DNA from: Prochlorococcus sp. AG-347-K20
Lineage (GTDB): Bacteria; Cyanobacteriota; Cyanobacteriia; PCC-6307; Cyanobiaceae
Direction of reading: 5' to 3'
Length of the DNA stretch: 64,000 nt
Assembly: GCA_003281315.1 (NCBI GenBank)
Contig: QCCH01000004.1
Span: forward strand, 1-64,000
Part shown: one piece after another, positions 53,882-63,856 of the stretch
How positions within the stretch are numbered: the stretch's first letter is position 1
How the letters are laid out: the number at the start of each line of letters is the position of its first letter
The notes under the pieces: generated by a model
Database searches by the model: none
What the model saw: the letters and a program-made list of their open reading frames with translations, nothing else
Told to the model about the DNA's origin: nothing
Translations under genes and position numbers: made by a program

Positions 53882-55321
53882 GTGACTGATTCAAGTTTTG
53901 ACTTTGATTTAATCGTAATAGGAGCAGGATATGGAGGTTTTGATGCCGCTAAACATGCTGCTGGTAAGGGACTAAAAGTCGCAATAGTAGAATCCTCTGA
54001 TATGGGTGGCACTTGTGTTAACAAGGGTTGTGTTCCATCTAAAGCCCTTTTGGCTGCAAGTGGAAAAGTTAGAGAAATAGCTAATTATGAACATTTAGCT
54101 AAATTTGGTATACATGCTTCACCAGTAAGGTTCGAGAGATCAAAAATTGCAGATCATGCAAATAATTTAGTTTTAAATGTTAGAGAAAATTTAACAAAGA
54201 CTCTTAAAAGGAGTGGAGTTGAAATTATTTTGGGCATTGGAAGAATTGAAGGAAATCAAAAAGTAGGTGTAAGAGATAAAAACGGAATTGATAAAATTTT
54301 CACATGTAAGAATATTGTTATAGCAACAGGCTCTTCCCCTTTTGTGCCCCGCGGAATAACTTTGGATAATAGGACCGTATTTACTAGCGATGATGCGGTT
54401 AAACTTGAGTGGCTTCCAAAATGGATAGCAATTATTGGAAGCGGATATATAGGTCTTGAATTTGCTGATGTTTATACCGCGCTTGGTTGTGAAGTTACCA
54501 TGATCGAGGCTTTGGAGAATATTATGCCAACATTTGATCCAGACATCACTAAAATTGCTAAGAAGAACCTTATTCAAGCAAGAGATATAGACACAAAATC
54601 AAATGTCTTTGCGACAAAAATAACACCTGGATGCCCTGTAAAAATAGAACTGACTGATGCAAAATCTAAGGAAGTTGTAGAAACTTTAGAAGTGGATGCT
54701 GTACTAGTGGCAACTGGCAGAAGTCCTAATAGTAATAACTTAAATCTTGAGTCGGTTGGTATTGAAACAGTAAAAGGTTTCATTCCTGTAGATGATCAAA
54801 TGAGAGTTAAGAATGGTGATGAAATAATACCTAACATTTGGGCTGTTGGAGATGTAACGGGCAAACTAATGCTTGCCCATACAGCTGCAGCGCAGGGTAC
54901 TATTGCTGTTGATAATATTTGCGGTGGTAATATCGAAATTAATTATAAAAGTATCCCCGCAGCAACCTTTACGCACCCAGAGATAAGTTCAGTTGGTCTC
55001 TCTGAAGTTGAAGCTAAAGAGATATCTACAAAAGAAAATTTTACTTTGGGAGTTGTCAAAAGTTTCTTTAAGGCTAATTCAAAAGCATTGGCTGAATTAG
55101 AGAGTGATGGATTGCTAAAGTTGATTTTCAACAAAGATAATGGGAAAGTATTAGGAGCTCATATTTTTGGGTTACATGCAGCTGATTTAATTCAAGAAAT
55201 TTCGAACGCTATTGCAAGGAACCAAGATGTAATTGAATTATCTAAAGAAGTTCATACTCATCCTACTCTTAGTGAAGTAGTTGAGGTCGCATATAAACAG
55301 GCGGCTTCTCAAATAAAATAA
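53882..55321 (+). CDS. lpd: Dihydrolipoamide dehydrogenase
   Basis: Lpd (E3) reoxidises dihydrolipoamide of the pyruvate dehydrogenase complex and possibly of the glycine cleavage system. The 479-residue protein has the FAD site DLIVIGAGYGGFDAA, the redox disulphide GGTCVNKGCVPSKA (Cys45, Cys50), the NAD site IIGSGYIGLEFADV, and the C-terminal HTHPTLSEVVE with the catalytic His-Glu pair. The start is GTG at 53882. pdhA lies near the right end of the window but in a separate transcript. trpC follows after 12 bases, with no functional link implied. Confidence 0.95.
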   Translation: MTDSSFDFDLIVIGAGYGGFDAAKHAAGKGLKVAIVESSDMGGTCVNKGCVPSKALLAASGKVREIANYEHLAKFGIHASPVRFERSKIADHANNLVLNVRENLTKTLKRSGVEIILGIGRIEGNQKVGVRDKNGIDKIFTCKNIVIATGSSPFVPRGITLDNRTVFTSDDAVKLEWLPKWIAIIGSGYIGLEFADVYTALGCEVTMIEALENIMPTFDPDITKIAKKNLIQARDIDTKSNVFATKITPGCPVKIELTDAKSKEVVETLEVDAVLVATGRSPNSNNLNLESVGIETVKGFIPVDDQMRVKNGDEIIPNIWAVGDVTGKLMLAHTAAAQGTIAVDNICGGNIEINYKSIPAATFTHPEISSVGLSEVEAKEISTKENFTLGVVKSFFKANSKALAELESDGLLKLIFNKDNGKVLGAHIFGLHAADLIQEISNAIARNQDVIELSKEVHTHPTLSEVVEVAYKQAASQIK

Positions 55322-55333
55322 TATCTAAAATTA

Positions 55334-56221
55334 ATGGAGATAAGACGCAGGCCACCAAATCCAACAGTAAGGGTAGAAAATTTAGAATATGCTGTACCTA
55401 ATAGAGAAGCACAAGCAAAAAATATTCTGGAAGAAATTGTATGGCATAAGGATATTGAAATTAAGAATTTTAAAAAAATAGTCTCTTTAGAAGATCTCAT
55501 CAAAAAGATTGAAAAACTTCCTACTCCCAAAGATTTTTACAAAAATATCTTGGAGTCAAAAATAAAACCAGGAGTTATTGCTGAAATAAAAAAAGCTAGT
55601 CCGAGTAAAGGCGTTATTAGAAAAGATTTTAACCCTGAAAACATAGCAATTTGTTATGAAGGATTAGGCGCATCATGTATCTCAGTACTTACCGATAAAA
55701 GGTTTTTTCAAGGTAGTTATGAAATACTCGAAACTGTAAGGAAATCAACTAATCTCCCTCTACTCTGCAAAGATTTTATTATTTCTGCTTATCAGATTTA
55801 TAAAGCAAGGGTATCTGGTGCTGATGCAATATTATTAATCGCTGCGATTTTAAGTGATGATGATTTAATTTATTTAAAGAAAATAGCTGATAATTTAAAG
55901 ATGAGTGTTCTTGTTGAAGTCCATAACTCTAATGAATTAGAAAGGATTCTAAAGTTAAAATCTTTTAATTTGATTGGAATAAATAATAGGGACTTAAAGA
56001 CTTTTAAAACGGATTTAAAAACATCAAAAGAATTGATGCATAGGTATGCAGATATATTTTCAAAACAAAATATTATTCCCATAAGTGAATCTGGAATTAA
56101 TTGTTCCGAAGATTTAGAATCGCTTAGATCTATTGGAATCATGGGAGTATTAATTGGTGAAACTTTTATGAGAGAAACTGATATTGAACAATCGTTCAAG
56201 AAATTATTTAACTCAATTTAA
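55334..56221 (+). CDS. trpC: Indole-3-glycerol phosphate synthase
   Basis: TrpC closes the indole ring in tryptophan synthesis. The 295-residue protein has [21 protein letters not shown], the family's Lys-rich substrate motif (only its core KKASPSKG is cited as such), [17 protein letters not shown] and [12 protein letters not shown]. The C-terminal phosphate site is PISESGI and IGETFMR. A ~45-residue N-terminal extension before the barrel ([19 protein letters not shown]) is seen in cyanobacterial TrpC. It follows lpd by 12 bases. Confidence 0.95.
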   Translation: MEIRRRPPNPTVRVENLEYAVPNREAQAKNILEEIVWHKDIEIKNFKKIVSLEDLIKKIEKLPTPKDFYKNILESKIKPGVIAEIKKASPSKGVIRKDFNPENIAICYEGLGASCISVLTDKRFFQGSYEILETVRKSTNLPLLCKDFIISAYQIYKARVSGADAILLIAAILSDDDLIYLKKIADNLKMSVLVEVHNSNELERILKLKSFNLIGINNRDLKTFKTDLKTSKELMHRYADIFSKQNIIPISESGINCSEDLESLRSIGIMGVLIGETFMRETDIEQSFKKLFNSI

Positions 56222-56278
56222 TATTGACTTCAAATCGTGCTATAAAATTTAATAAACAGAGTTGTACTGAATATATAT

Positions 56279-56950
56279 ATGCAGGCTGTGATTTTAACAG
56301 GTATTGTAGCAGGATTTGTGCATGTAGTAAGTGGCGCTGATCATCTAATTGCAATGGCACCAGCAGCGATTAATAATCCCCAAAAAGCTTTTAAAAATAG
56401 TTTCTCATGGGGCTTGGGACATTCTTCAGGAGTCCTCTTGTTAGCTTTTCTAGCAATTTTTATTAAGGATATTACGCCATTAAACAAATTTTCTAGTATT
56501 GCCGAATTCCTGGTTGGAATTTCACTTCTAATTGTTGGAGTATTTGCTATAAAAAATTCTTTTCAATTAAGTATCCACTCGCATTCCCATAAGCATGAGA
56601 ATGGAATTGCCCATCGTCACTTTCACTTTCATGTTAAGGAACAAAAAAATAATTATAAACACTCACATGCTTTGACTGGTTTAGGCTTGCTACACGGTAT
56701 AGCTGGAGGTTCACATTTTCTTGCGGTTCTTCCTGCTTTAGCACTACCTTTAACAAGCGCTTGCTTATATTTGATTTCATATTTGATTGGTTCACTCATT
56801 AGTATGAATCTTTTTACTTGTTTAATATCTTTTACTACCTTTAAAGCAAGTCAAAAATTTATTAAAAGATTAATAGCTGTAGCAGGAGGGCTTTCCTTTT
56901 CTTTGGGATTATTTTGGATTCAAAGAAGTGCTTCTGTTTTTTTGAATTAA
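56279..56950 (+). CDS. sodT: Putative nickel transporter of the Ni-SOD cluster
   Basis: This 223-residue membrane protein has about six hydrophobic segments and a His-rich cytoplasmic/loop region near residues 97-127 (HSHSHKHENG, HRHFHFH, KHSHALTG) suited to nickel binding. It resembles the HupE/NicO group: GFVHVVSGADHLIAMAP at the N-terminus and LLHGIAGGSHFLAVLPAL in the second half carry the paired His-x4-Asp-type metal motif. In marine cyanobacteria this gene lies with sodX and sodN, hence the symbol. Nickel specificity is inferred from context. Its last 42 bases overlap the end of sodX on the other strand. Confidence 0.8.
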   Translation: MQAVILTGIVAGFVHVVSGADHLIAMAPAAINNPQKAFKNSFSWGLGHSSGVLLLAFLAIFIKDITPLNKFSSIAEFLVGISLLIVGVFAIKNSFQLSIHSHSHKHENGIAHRHFHFHVKEQKNNYKHSHALTGLGLLHGIAGGSHFLAVLPALALPLTSACLYLISYLIGSLISMNLFTCLISFTTFKASQKFIKRLIAVAGGLSFSLGLFWIQRSASVFLN

Positions 56951-57310
56951 AAAATTTTTTAATTTAGGAATAATTAATTTAGAGGTAACAATCCCAATTA
57001 TTTTTTCGTTATTGATTAATCCAAATTTATTACTATCTTCGCTAAATTCAATATTGTCGCCAATAACCTCAACGTTATTTTGATTTACTGAATTTATCCT
57101 TTTTATTAGGTTTTTATTTTTAATTGGATGTTTAAAAATAACTATTTGTCGATTTTTAAGTATTGATTTATTCTTTTTATATTTTTTAAAAAATACAATA
57201 TCACCTTCCTTTAGGTAAGGAATCATCGATTCACCACTAATAATCGCGGTTTTTCTTAAACCTAAAAAAAATAAAATAAAATCAAAAAAACTTTTGAAAA
57301 TAACTTTGAT
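56909..57310 (-). CDS. sodX: Ni-SOD maturation protease SodX, start codon non-canonical
   Basis: SodX is the signal-peptidase-like (S24/S26) protease that removes the SodN leader to expose the nickel-hook His1. The catalytic Ser lies in IISGESMIPYLKEGD and the general-base Lys in LIKRINSV. Taking the first ATG (57226) would start after the Ser and give 105 residues without it. Extending the same frame upstream gives 133 residues (Ser28, Lys70), starting at ATC 57310-57308, which overlaps the sodN stop as TAATC. No ATG, GTG or TTG exists in the extension. The first ~18 residues look like a membrane anchor. Identity is by motif and by adjacency to sodN. Confidence 0.78.
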   Translation of the reverse strand: MKVIFKSFFDFILFFLGLRKTAIISGESMIPYLKEGDIVFFKKYKKNKSILKNRQIVIFKHPIKNKNLIKRINSVNQNNVEVIGDNIEFSEDSNKFGLINNEKIIGIVTSKLIIPKLKNFLIQKNRSTSLNPK

Positions 57311-57783
57311 TAACTAGCTTTTACAAAAGCGTCTGATCTTCCTTTTGAAGCCCAGAAAATATTATGAATTTTTTCTACATAACTCATGAGTTCTTCAGCT
57401 TGGGCTAAGTCAATATTAACTTTGCATGCACTGCATAATTTGGCCGCCTTCCAAATGGTTTCATGTAAGTCTGGATAAGTTTCTAAGTGAACAGGTTTAA
57501 AGTAATCTGTCCACAAAATTAGAATCTCTTTCTTTGTTTCTTTTGCTTGATCTTCTTTAACTGCAACATATCTAGCAAATGTATTACTGTATGCAGCCCA
57601 CTCTGTTGAATCAGTGCTAGAAGGAGCTTCTAATGCAATAAGTTTTTTTGTCATTGATAAAACTGCTTCAGCTGCAACTCTCGTAGATGCTGGGTCGTAA
57701 ACACCACAAGGACCATCACAATGAGCATGGACTGTTGTTGGGGATTTTTTATCTAGAAAAGAATTGATGAATTTACTTAACAT
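57310..57783 (-). CDS. sodN: Nickel superoxide dismutase
   Basis: SodN dismutates superoxide with nickel bound by its N-terminal hook. The 157-residue precursor has a 20-residue leader ending in HA, then the mature start HCDGPCGVYDP (His21, Cys22, Cys26 as His1, Cys2, Cys6), the absolutely conserved nickel-hook. The rest is a four-helix bundle with AEAVLSMTKKLIAL. It is the usual SOD of marine cyanobacteria, which replace the iron enzyme. sodX follows in the same transcript, overlapping at the stop codon, and the transporter gene is convergent. The leader is cleaved by SodX. Confidence 0.95.
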   Translation of the reverse strand: MLSKFINSFLDKKSPTTVHAHCDGPCGVYDPASTRVAAEAVLSMTKKLIALEAPSSTDSTEWAAYSNTFARYVAVKEDQAKETKKEILILWTDYFKPVHLETYPDLHETIWKAAKLCSACKVNIDLAQAEELMSYVEKIHNIFWASKGRSDAFVKAS

Positions 57784-57861
57784 TTCAAATACTTGGTGTT
57801 GTATATATATTACTTGGAGATTAACTAAATTGAAAAGTCTTAGATATTTTTCTTACTTAAT

Positions 57862-58434
57862 TTAATTGACTTTTAATAATTCAACTTCAAATATTAAAGT
57901 CGCATTAGCAGGTATTACATTTCCAGCTCCTCTTGATCCGTATCCAAGTTCCGGAGGTATTGTTAATTTTCTTTTGCCTCCAACTTTCATGCCTGCTACA
58001 CCTTCGTCCCAACCTTTTATTACTCGTCCAGCACCCAAGGGAAAGCTGAATGGAGCTCTGCCGATACTGGTATCAAATTGTGTCCCATCTTCTAGTGTTC
58101 CTGTGTAATTTACAGTAACTGTTTGCCCAGCACTAGCCTCATCTCCTTCCCCGTTTACGATATCTGCAATAATTAGACCACTTTCTGTAGTCCTTGAATT
58201 GTTGTCTGATGGTGTTTCTTCTGCCATAGCGAAAAGTATAGGATTTGGATCTGATGGGTCTAGTTCAAATAAATTATTATTTGATACATTTGATGATTTT
58301 GCAACAGGTGTTCTTTGAACTGACTGAGGTTCTGATTCAGCAGCATTAACAACTTGAGGTGAATTAAATTGACTGAAAAGAGTTAATGAAACGCAAAAAA
58401 CAAAAACTGCAAAACTAATAAAGACTTCTTTCAC
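57862..58434 (-). CDS. Exported FKBP-type peptidyl-prolyl isomerase
   Basis: FKBP isomerases speed up proline cis-trans folding. The 190-residue protein has a signal peptide (hydrophobic residues ~5-20, cleavage near residue 31), a low-complexity linker rich in Ser/Asn/Pro (~32-85), and an FKBP domain in the last ~100 residues with [27 protein letters not shown] and LGYGSRGAG. The usual aromatic pocket residues are kept. It probably acts in the thylakoid lumen or periplasm. It is divergent from lnt, with an 86-base gap. Confidence 0.92.
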   Translation of the reverse strand: MKEVFISFAVFVFCVSLTLFSQFNSPQVVNAAESEPQSVQRTPVAKSSNVSNNNLFELDPSDPNPILFAMAEETPSDNNSRTTESGLIIADIVNGEGDEASAGQTVTVNYTGTLEDGTQFDTSIGRAPFSFPLGAGRVIKGWDEGVAGMKVGGKRKLTIPPELGYGSRGAGNVIPANATLIFEVELLKVN

Positions 58435-58520
58435 TTAAATTTTGAAAGTTACTAAAACTTAGTCTACAGAATGAAGGTACAATAAATGGGTGATTATAAA
58501 TTTAATTTCGTATTTTTAGA

Positions 58521-60011
58521 TTGTTAATCCCAACTCAAATTAAAAGTCTAAGACAATATTTTTACCCTTGTTTAGGAGGGATTTTAGGAGGAATTTCAGT
58601 TTCAACTCATTTTTGGCTGATTTTTATGCCGATATCATTATTTATTTTATGGAAGGGAAGTGAAAGGAGAATAGCAAATTTTTGTTGGGGTTTTTTCTTT
58701 ATCTTGATAAGTCATTCTTGGCTTTATGATCTTCATCCATTGACATGGCTTGGGTTTTCATGGCTTGAAAGTTTAATTATTGCCATTTTAATATTATTAT
58801 TCTGCGCTTTTTTGGGTGGGATATTAGTTTATTTATGGGGATTGTTAGTTAAAATTATTCTCTGGAAAGAGGATGTTTTTAGCATGAAAATATTATCTTT
58901 AACAGTAAAAGTATTTTTTTTATCTTTGACTTGGGGTATTGGTGAATTGATACTTTCTCAAACACCTTTTTTTTGGATAGGTTTAGGAGAGAGTCTTATC
59001 CCAGGTGATATTTATCTTGCTGGTTTAGCAAGATGGATTGGTGCAAGTGGTTTATGCGTATTACAAATATTGATTGGATTTTGGATTTTTTATATTCAAG
59101 GTAGATGGAAAAGAAAACTTTACTTTAAAAAAATATTTCTTTTAGGAATTTTGTTTTTTACTTTCTTACACTTATTTGGAGGTTTAACAACTCCAATAAA
59201 AAGAAATTATGAATATCCACCAGTAGCTATTTGGCAAACTAATATACCAACAAGAGAAAAATTAAAAATAAATGATGAATTTATTGAAGAAAAGCTATCT
59301 ATCGCTCAAAAATATGCTTTATCAAACAAAGCTAAACTTCTTGTTGCTCCTGAAGGAACTCTATCTAATAATTTTTATTTTTCTAAAGGCATTAAGGTTA
59401 ATACCTTGTCAGGAGGTTTCAGAAATTCAAATAATGAATTAAGAAGTTCTTTACTCGGATTTCAAATTGGAGATAAATCTTTTACCTCATATATAGATAA
59501 AAATAGACTTGTTCCATTAGGTGAAAAAACACCTAGATTTCTAGATAGTTTTACAAGAGGATTATCCGCAGTAGGAGGAATTCAACCAGGCTCTGATTCA
59601 AGATTTTTTGATCCTAAATTTACACAACCTCTAGCGGTGGCTATTTGTTATGAAATTAGTGATGGATTGAAAATAAGAAAGGCTATTAATAGCGGTGCAA
59701 AACTAATAATAACTGCAGCAAATTTGGATCCCTATCCAACTAAGCTTTATAATCAATTCCTGTCTTTGGCAAGATTGAGAAGTATTGAAAATAAAAAAGA
59801 TAATCTGCTTGTATCAAACACTGGTCCTTCGGGCTTAGTTCAAGATGATGGAAAAATAATTAAACTTTTAGATTATGATGTTGAGCAAAATGAAATAGTG
59901 TTCCCTAATTTTTCATCCGAAAAGACTTTCTATACAAAATTTGGAGATAAACCTATTTTGTTTTTGTTTATATTATTTATGGGATTAAATGTCTTTTGGA
60001 AAATTAACTAA
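58521..60011 (+). CDS. lnt: Apolipoprotein N-acyltransferase
   Basis: Lnt adds the third acyl chain to lipoproteins at the inner membrane. The 496-residue protein has six to seven N-terminal membrane segments (~residues 1-220) and a C-terminal nitrilase-like domain. The Glu-Lys-Cys triad is seen as Glu278 in LLVAPEGT, Lys327 in [12 protein letters not shown] and Cys376 in AICYEIS. The start is TTG at 58521. It converges on mnmA, with eight bases of overlap at the stop codons. Confidence 0.92.
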   Translation: MLIPTQIKSLRQYFYPCLGGILGGISVSTHFWLIFMPISLFILWKGSERRIANFCWGFFFILISHSWLYDLHPLTWLGFSWLESLIIAILILLFCAFLGGILVYLWGLLVKIILWKEDVFSMKILSLTVKVFFLSLTWGIGELILSQTPFFWIGLGESLIPGDIYLAGLARWIGASGLCVLQILIGFWIFYIQGRWKRKLYFKKIFLLGILFFTFLHLFGGLTTPIKRNYEYPPVAIWQTNIPTREKLKINDEFIEEKLSIAQKYALSNKAKLLVAPEGTLSNNFYFSKGIKVNTLSGGFRNSNNELRSSLLGFQIGDKSFTSYIDKNRLVPLGEKTPRFLDSFTRGLSAVGGIQPGSDSRFFDPKFTQPLAVAICYEISDGLKIRKAINSGAKLIITAANLDPYPTKLYNQFLSLARLRSIENKKDNLLVSNTGPSGLVQDDGKIIKLLDYDVEQNEIVFPNFSSEKTFYTKFGDKPILFLFILFMGLNVFWKIN

Positions 60012-61161
60012 TTAATCCACCACCTAATAAAATTTCTCCTTTATAAAAAACTGCAGCTTGTCCGGGCGTTACCGAACTTTGATTTTCTTCAAATATTAAT
60101 TTAAATGTTTTAGTTGGATTATCTAAATTTTTCAAAGGGATTAAAGTTCCTTTTACTGGATGACTTCTATATCTGATTTGTGCTTCTACTTGTATCTCTT
60201 GCTTAGGTTCTTCGATTGAAACCCAGTTAACCTTAGTAATTATTGCTTCTCTATTAAATAAATCACTTTTATCTGCTACATAAACTATGTTTTTTATCCT
60301 GTCTAAACTTTTTACATATAATGGTTCCGGCCAAGCGATGCCTAAACCTTTTCTTTGACCTACTGTAAAGTGCTGAATACCATTGTGCGTTCCAAGGACT
60401 TTCCCATTTACATGCACAATTTCTCCTTCTTTAGTTTCAATGTGTTCGTCGATAAATCTCTGCATTGATCCATAATGCTCAACTAAACATAAATCTTGAC
60501 TTTCTGGTTTTTGAGCAGTTCTAAGGCCTAATCTCAGGGCTTCCTTTCTTGTTTCTTCTTTTTTCATTTCACCAAGAGGAAATTCTAATCTGCTTAGTAC
60601 TTCTTGTGAAAGAGAATAAAGAAAATAACTTTGGTCTTTGTTTTCGTCAGCACCTCTGAGAAGAAGGAAGTCCTTAAATACAAAGCTCTTGCAATCAAGT
60701 GTTTCAGCATAAGATGATTTTTTTATCCTTGCGTAATGTCCGGTCGCAATATAAGTAAAGTCTTTTTTGTTTATTGCGTAATTAAGCATCTCTTCAAACT
60801 TCACATTTTTGTTGCACATCGAACATGGAAGTGGAGTGAATCCTTTCTCATAACTTTCAGTAGTTTTTTTTATTACCTCTTTTTCGAAAATTTCTCTTGA
60901 GTCTATTATTTTATGATTAATTCCCAAATCTTCACAAAGACCAGCAGCATCTACTAATCCTTCAGAACAACAGGAGCCTTGTCCTTTCATTAGCCAAAGA
61001 GTTAGTCCCTCAACATTCCAGCCTCTTTCTACAAGAAGAGCAGCTGAAAGGGAACTATCTACGCCACCAGAAAGACCTACAATAATATTTTTCTTCTTTT
61101 TAGTTTTATCATTAGAAGAAAAAAAGTTCTCTAATTTTTTATCCTTTTGTGTCTTTAACAT
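60004..61161 (-). CDS. mnmA: tRNA-specific 2-thiouridylase
   Basis: MnmA thiolates U34 of certain tRNAs using a persulphide relay. The 385-residue protein has the N-type P-loop [13 protein letters not shown], the catalytic Cys in [13 protein letters not shown], the second Cys in SQDLCLVE, and ATGHYARI. The N-terminal ~25 residues are a Lys-rich extension. Length otherwise fits the family. It is divergent from the nnr gene (46-base gap) and converges on lnt. Confidence 0.95.
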   Translation of the reverse strand: MLKTQKDKKLENFFSSNDKTKKKKNIIVGLSGGVDSSLSAALLVERGWNVEGLTLWLMKGQGSCCSEGLVDAAGLCEDLGINHKIIDSREIFEKEVIKKTTESYEKGFTPLPCSMCNKNVKFEEMLNYAINKKDFTYIATGHYARIKKSSYAETLDCKSFVFKDFLLLRGADENKDQSYFLYSLSQEVLSRLEFPLGEMKKEETRKEALRLGLRTAQKPESQDLCLVEHYGSMQRFIDEHIETKEGEIVHVNGKVLGTHNGIQHFTVGQRKGLGIAWPEPLYVKSLDRIKNIVYVADKSDLFNREAIITKVNWVSIEEPKQEIQVEAQIRYRSHPVKGTLIPLKNLDNPTKTFKLIFEENQSSVTPGQAAVFYKGEILLGGGLIS

Positions 61162-61207
61162 GGAAGTTTAAATTTTTGAACAGTTCTTCAATTGCTTTGT
61201 ACTAATT

Positions 61208-62773
61208 ATGAATGAAATTGTATGGCCAACAATTGACTCTAAACATTTAATTGTTGATTCAAAGCAAATGTTGATATTAGAGAAAGAAATGTTTTCTGAT
61301 GGAATGCCTCAAGAAGCATTGATGGAAAAAGCTGGTATTCAAATTAGTAGATGGCTCTTGAAAAGGAAACCTCTTCTAAAGTATGGAATAACTGTTTTTA
61401 TAGGTCCTGGGCATAATGGTGGGGATGGTGCAGTAATAGCTAGAGAGCTTTTTTTGAAAGGTTTTTTAGTAAAGGTATGGTGTCCATTCCCGATAAAAAA
61501 AACATTAACAAATAACCACCTTAATTATCTTACATCTATTGGTGTCACAAAATTAGTAGAGTCCCCTGATGCAAATGGCAAAGAACTTTGGATTGATGCG
61601 GTTTTTGGTAATAATCAAACAAGAAAAGTTGATAATAAATTAATTAAACTTTTTAATCAAAAATTTCATAACAAATATGGCAAGGTAATAAGTATTGATA
61701 TTCCAACAGGATTATGTCCTGATAAAGGAGAGCCTTTTTTAGATAACGCAGTAAAGGCAGACTATACCTTAACAATTGGTCTTAATAAGATTGGGTTGAC
61801 GCAAGATTCTGCATTACCTTTTATTGGAGAATTGCACCATATAGATGTTGGGGTGCCTTTTAGTAAACTGTCCAAAGTTGATAAAAAGATTTTTAAGGTT
61901 ACTTACAAAGATTTAAAAAATATTGATTTACCTTCTTTACCAAAAAATTCCAACAAATATAAACGAGGTAGAACATTATTAATAGCTGGAAGTGAAAAAT
62001 ATCCTGGTGCTGCATACTTAGCATTAAAAGGCGCGATAGCAAGTGGAGCAGGCTATATCTCGGCTGTCCTGCCTGAGTTAGTTGCTGAATCTATTTGGCA
62101 AGTTGCGCCAGAAATAGTTTTAAAAGAAACTATGCAATCTAACCAAAATGGAAATGCATCTTTATTTAGTTCATTAAAAAATATTGATTTAAGTGCATTT
62201 GATTCAGTAGCTGTCGGCCCAGGAATTGGAGTTGATATTTATGATTGGCAAAAATCAAAAGACATTCTCATTGGTTTTGAAGGATTATTGATCTTGGATG
62301 CAGATGCACTTAATAGGATTTCGGAATCTAAGTTTGGGTCAAATTTCTTTTTAGAGAGAAAATTTAAAACATGGATTACACCACATAGCAAAGAATTTCG
62401 AAGGTTATTCCCTAATATCAATTCTGCTACCAATTTAGGGCTAGCTTTTGATGCAGCAAAAGAATTTAATATTAGTATTCTATTTAAAGGAGCTAACAGC
62501 ATAGTTGCTGATAGTAAAAAAGTTTGGCAACTTTTCGGAACCGATTCACAGACAGCTCGAGCTGGATTGGGTGATCTTTTATCTGGATTTATAGCTGGTA
62601 GTTCTGCGATTGATTTAACCTTGTGTAGAAATATATCAACAGATTTTTTTACTAAATATGTACTTTTGCATTCATTTGCCGCATCGAAGTGCAAAAGTGG
62701 GTCAAATGCTTCTGCTATTGGCTACGAATTGTCAAAATTAATGAGAAATATAAAAATGAGACAAATATCTTGA
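61208..62773 (+). CDS. nnr: Bifunctional NAD(P)H-hydrate epimerase/dehydratase
   Basis: Nnr repairs hydrated NAD(P)H. The N-terminal half (~residues 1-215) is the epimerase (YjeF_N), with IGPGHNGGDGAVIARELF and KVISIDIPTGLCPD. The C-terminal half (~245-521) is the ADP/ATP-dependent dehydratase, with AGSEKYPGAAYLALKGAI, VGPGIG, LILDADALN and TPHSKEFRRLF, and ending in the kinase-like GLGDLLSGFIAG. The usual Gly-Thr-Gly-Asp reads Gly-Leu-Gly-Asp here, keeping the catalytic Asp. Length 521 fits a full fusion. Its upstream neighbour is divergent mnmA. Confidence 0.93.
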   Translation: MNEIVWPTIDSKHLIVDSKQMLILEKEMFSDGMPQEALMEKAGIQISRWLLKRKPLLKYGITVFIGPGHNGGDGAVIARELFLKGFLVKVWCPFPIKKTLTNNHLNYLTSIGVTKLVESPDANGKELWIDAVFGNNQTRKVDNKLIKLFNQKFHNKYGKVISIDIPTGLCPDKGEPFLDNAVKADYTLTIGLNKIGLTQDSALPFIGELHHIDVGVPFSKLSKVDKKIFKVTYKDLKNIDLPSLPKNSNKYKRGRTLLIAGSEKYPGAAYLALKGAIASGAGYISAVLPELVAESIWQVAPEIVLKETMQSNQNGNASLFSSLKNIDLSAFDSVAVGPGIGVDIYDWQKSKDILIGFEGLLILDADALNRISESKFGSNFFLERKFKTWITPHSKEFRRLFPNINSATNLGLAFDAAKEFNISILFKGANSIVADSKKVWQLFGTDSQTARAGLGDLLSGFIAGSSAIDLTLCRNISTDFFTKYVLLHSFAASKCKSGSNASAIGYELSKLMRNIKMRQIS

Positions 62774-62913
62774 AAGAAACAATTTAAGAGAGTTATTTAT
62801 AGTTTTAAACACATAAGTGTACAAATATAACGTGAAATCTGAAGCGCGTATTAAATATTTGGCTATTTCTTTAAAAGTGTAGGAGAGTTTTAATACCTTA
62901 CCAGGTCAACAAA

Positions 62914-63855
62914 ATGGTTTCATCACTACCAACACAAGCAGAACAACCTAAAAGGAGGAGTAATGATCCAATAAGTTGGTATTTGCAGAACATCGGTAGA
63001 GTCCCTTTATTAACTCCCGCCGAGGAGATTGAATTGGGTAATCAAGTCCAGAAAATGATGATTCTTACAGAAGACGGGCAATTAAATGAAAAGATTAATG
63101 AATTTACAACTCAGCAAAAAAGAACAATAAAAATTGGTCGAAGAGCTAAAGAAAGAATGATGAAAGCTAATTTAAGGTTAGTTGTAAGTGTGGCAAAAAA
63201 ATATCAAGGTAAAGGACTGGAACTTCTTGATCTAGTACAAGAAGGTTCTCTTGGGTTAGAGAGGGCTGTTGAAAAATTTGACCCCACAAGGGGATATAAG
63301 TTCTCTACTTATGCTTTTTGGTGGATTAGACAGAGTATGACAAGAGCAATTGCCTGTCAATCAAGAACAATCCGTTTACCTGTTCATTTAAGTGAAAGGT
63401 TGGCTTCCATTAGAAAAGTTAGTAGAGATTTGGCTCATAAACTTGGTGCCATGCCAAGCAGAATTGAAATTGCAGAGGCAATGGAAATTGATGTAGAAGA
63501 ATTGGATTCTGTTTTGAGACAAGCTTTATCTACTAGTAGTTTAGATGCCCCAGTTAATGGAGATGATGGCAGGAGCTTTTTAGGTGATTTGATTGCAGAT
63601 AGTAATAATGAAGAACCTTTAGACCAAGTTGAACAAAAAATGCATCAAGAACAACTTGGTAAGTGGTTAAGTCATTTAAGCGAGCAAGAACAACACGTCC
63701 TCAAATTAAGATTTGGACTTGATGCAAATGAGAGACATACTCTCGCTGAAATTGGAAGGCTATTAGAGGTTTCGAGAGAAAGAGTAAGACAAGTTGAACT
63801 AAAGGCACTAAGAAAATTAAGAAATTTGACTAGAAAATTACCTAGCAGTATTTAA
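62914..63855 (+). CDS. Group 2 RNA polymerase sigma factor (RpoD-like)
   Basis: This 313-residue sigma-70 family factor lacks region 1.1, so it is a group 2 (non-essential) member rather than the primary RpoD. Region 1.2 begins PISWYLQNIGRVPLLTP, region 2 has KYQGKGLELLDLVQEG and TYAFWWIRQSMTRAI (the -10 recognising part), region 3 follows IRLPVHLSERLA, and region 4.2 is TLAEIGRLLEVSRERVRQVE (helix-turn-helix for -35). Target genes cannot be told from sequence. A 140-base gap upstream probably holds its promoter. It is convergent with pdhA, one base apart. Confidence 0.93.
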   Translation: MVSSLPTQAEQPKRRSNDPISWYLQNIGRVPLLTPAEEIELGNQVQKMMILTEDGQLNEKINEFTTQQKRTIKIGRRAKERMMKANLRLVVSVAKKYQGKGLELLDLVQEGSLGLERAVEKFDPTRGYKFSTYAFWWIRQSMTRAIACQSRTIRLPVHLSERLASIRKVSRDLAHKLGAMPSRIEIAEAMEIDVEELDSVLRQALSTSSLDAPVNGDDGRSFLGDLIADSNNEEPLDQVEQKMHQEQLGKWLSHLSEQEQHVLKLRFGLDANERHTLAEIGRLLEVSRERVRQVELKALRKLRNLTRKLPSSI

Positions 63856-63856
63856 T

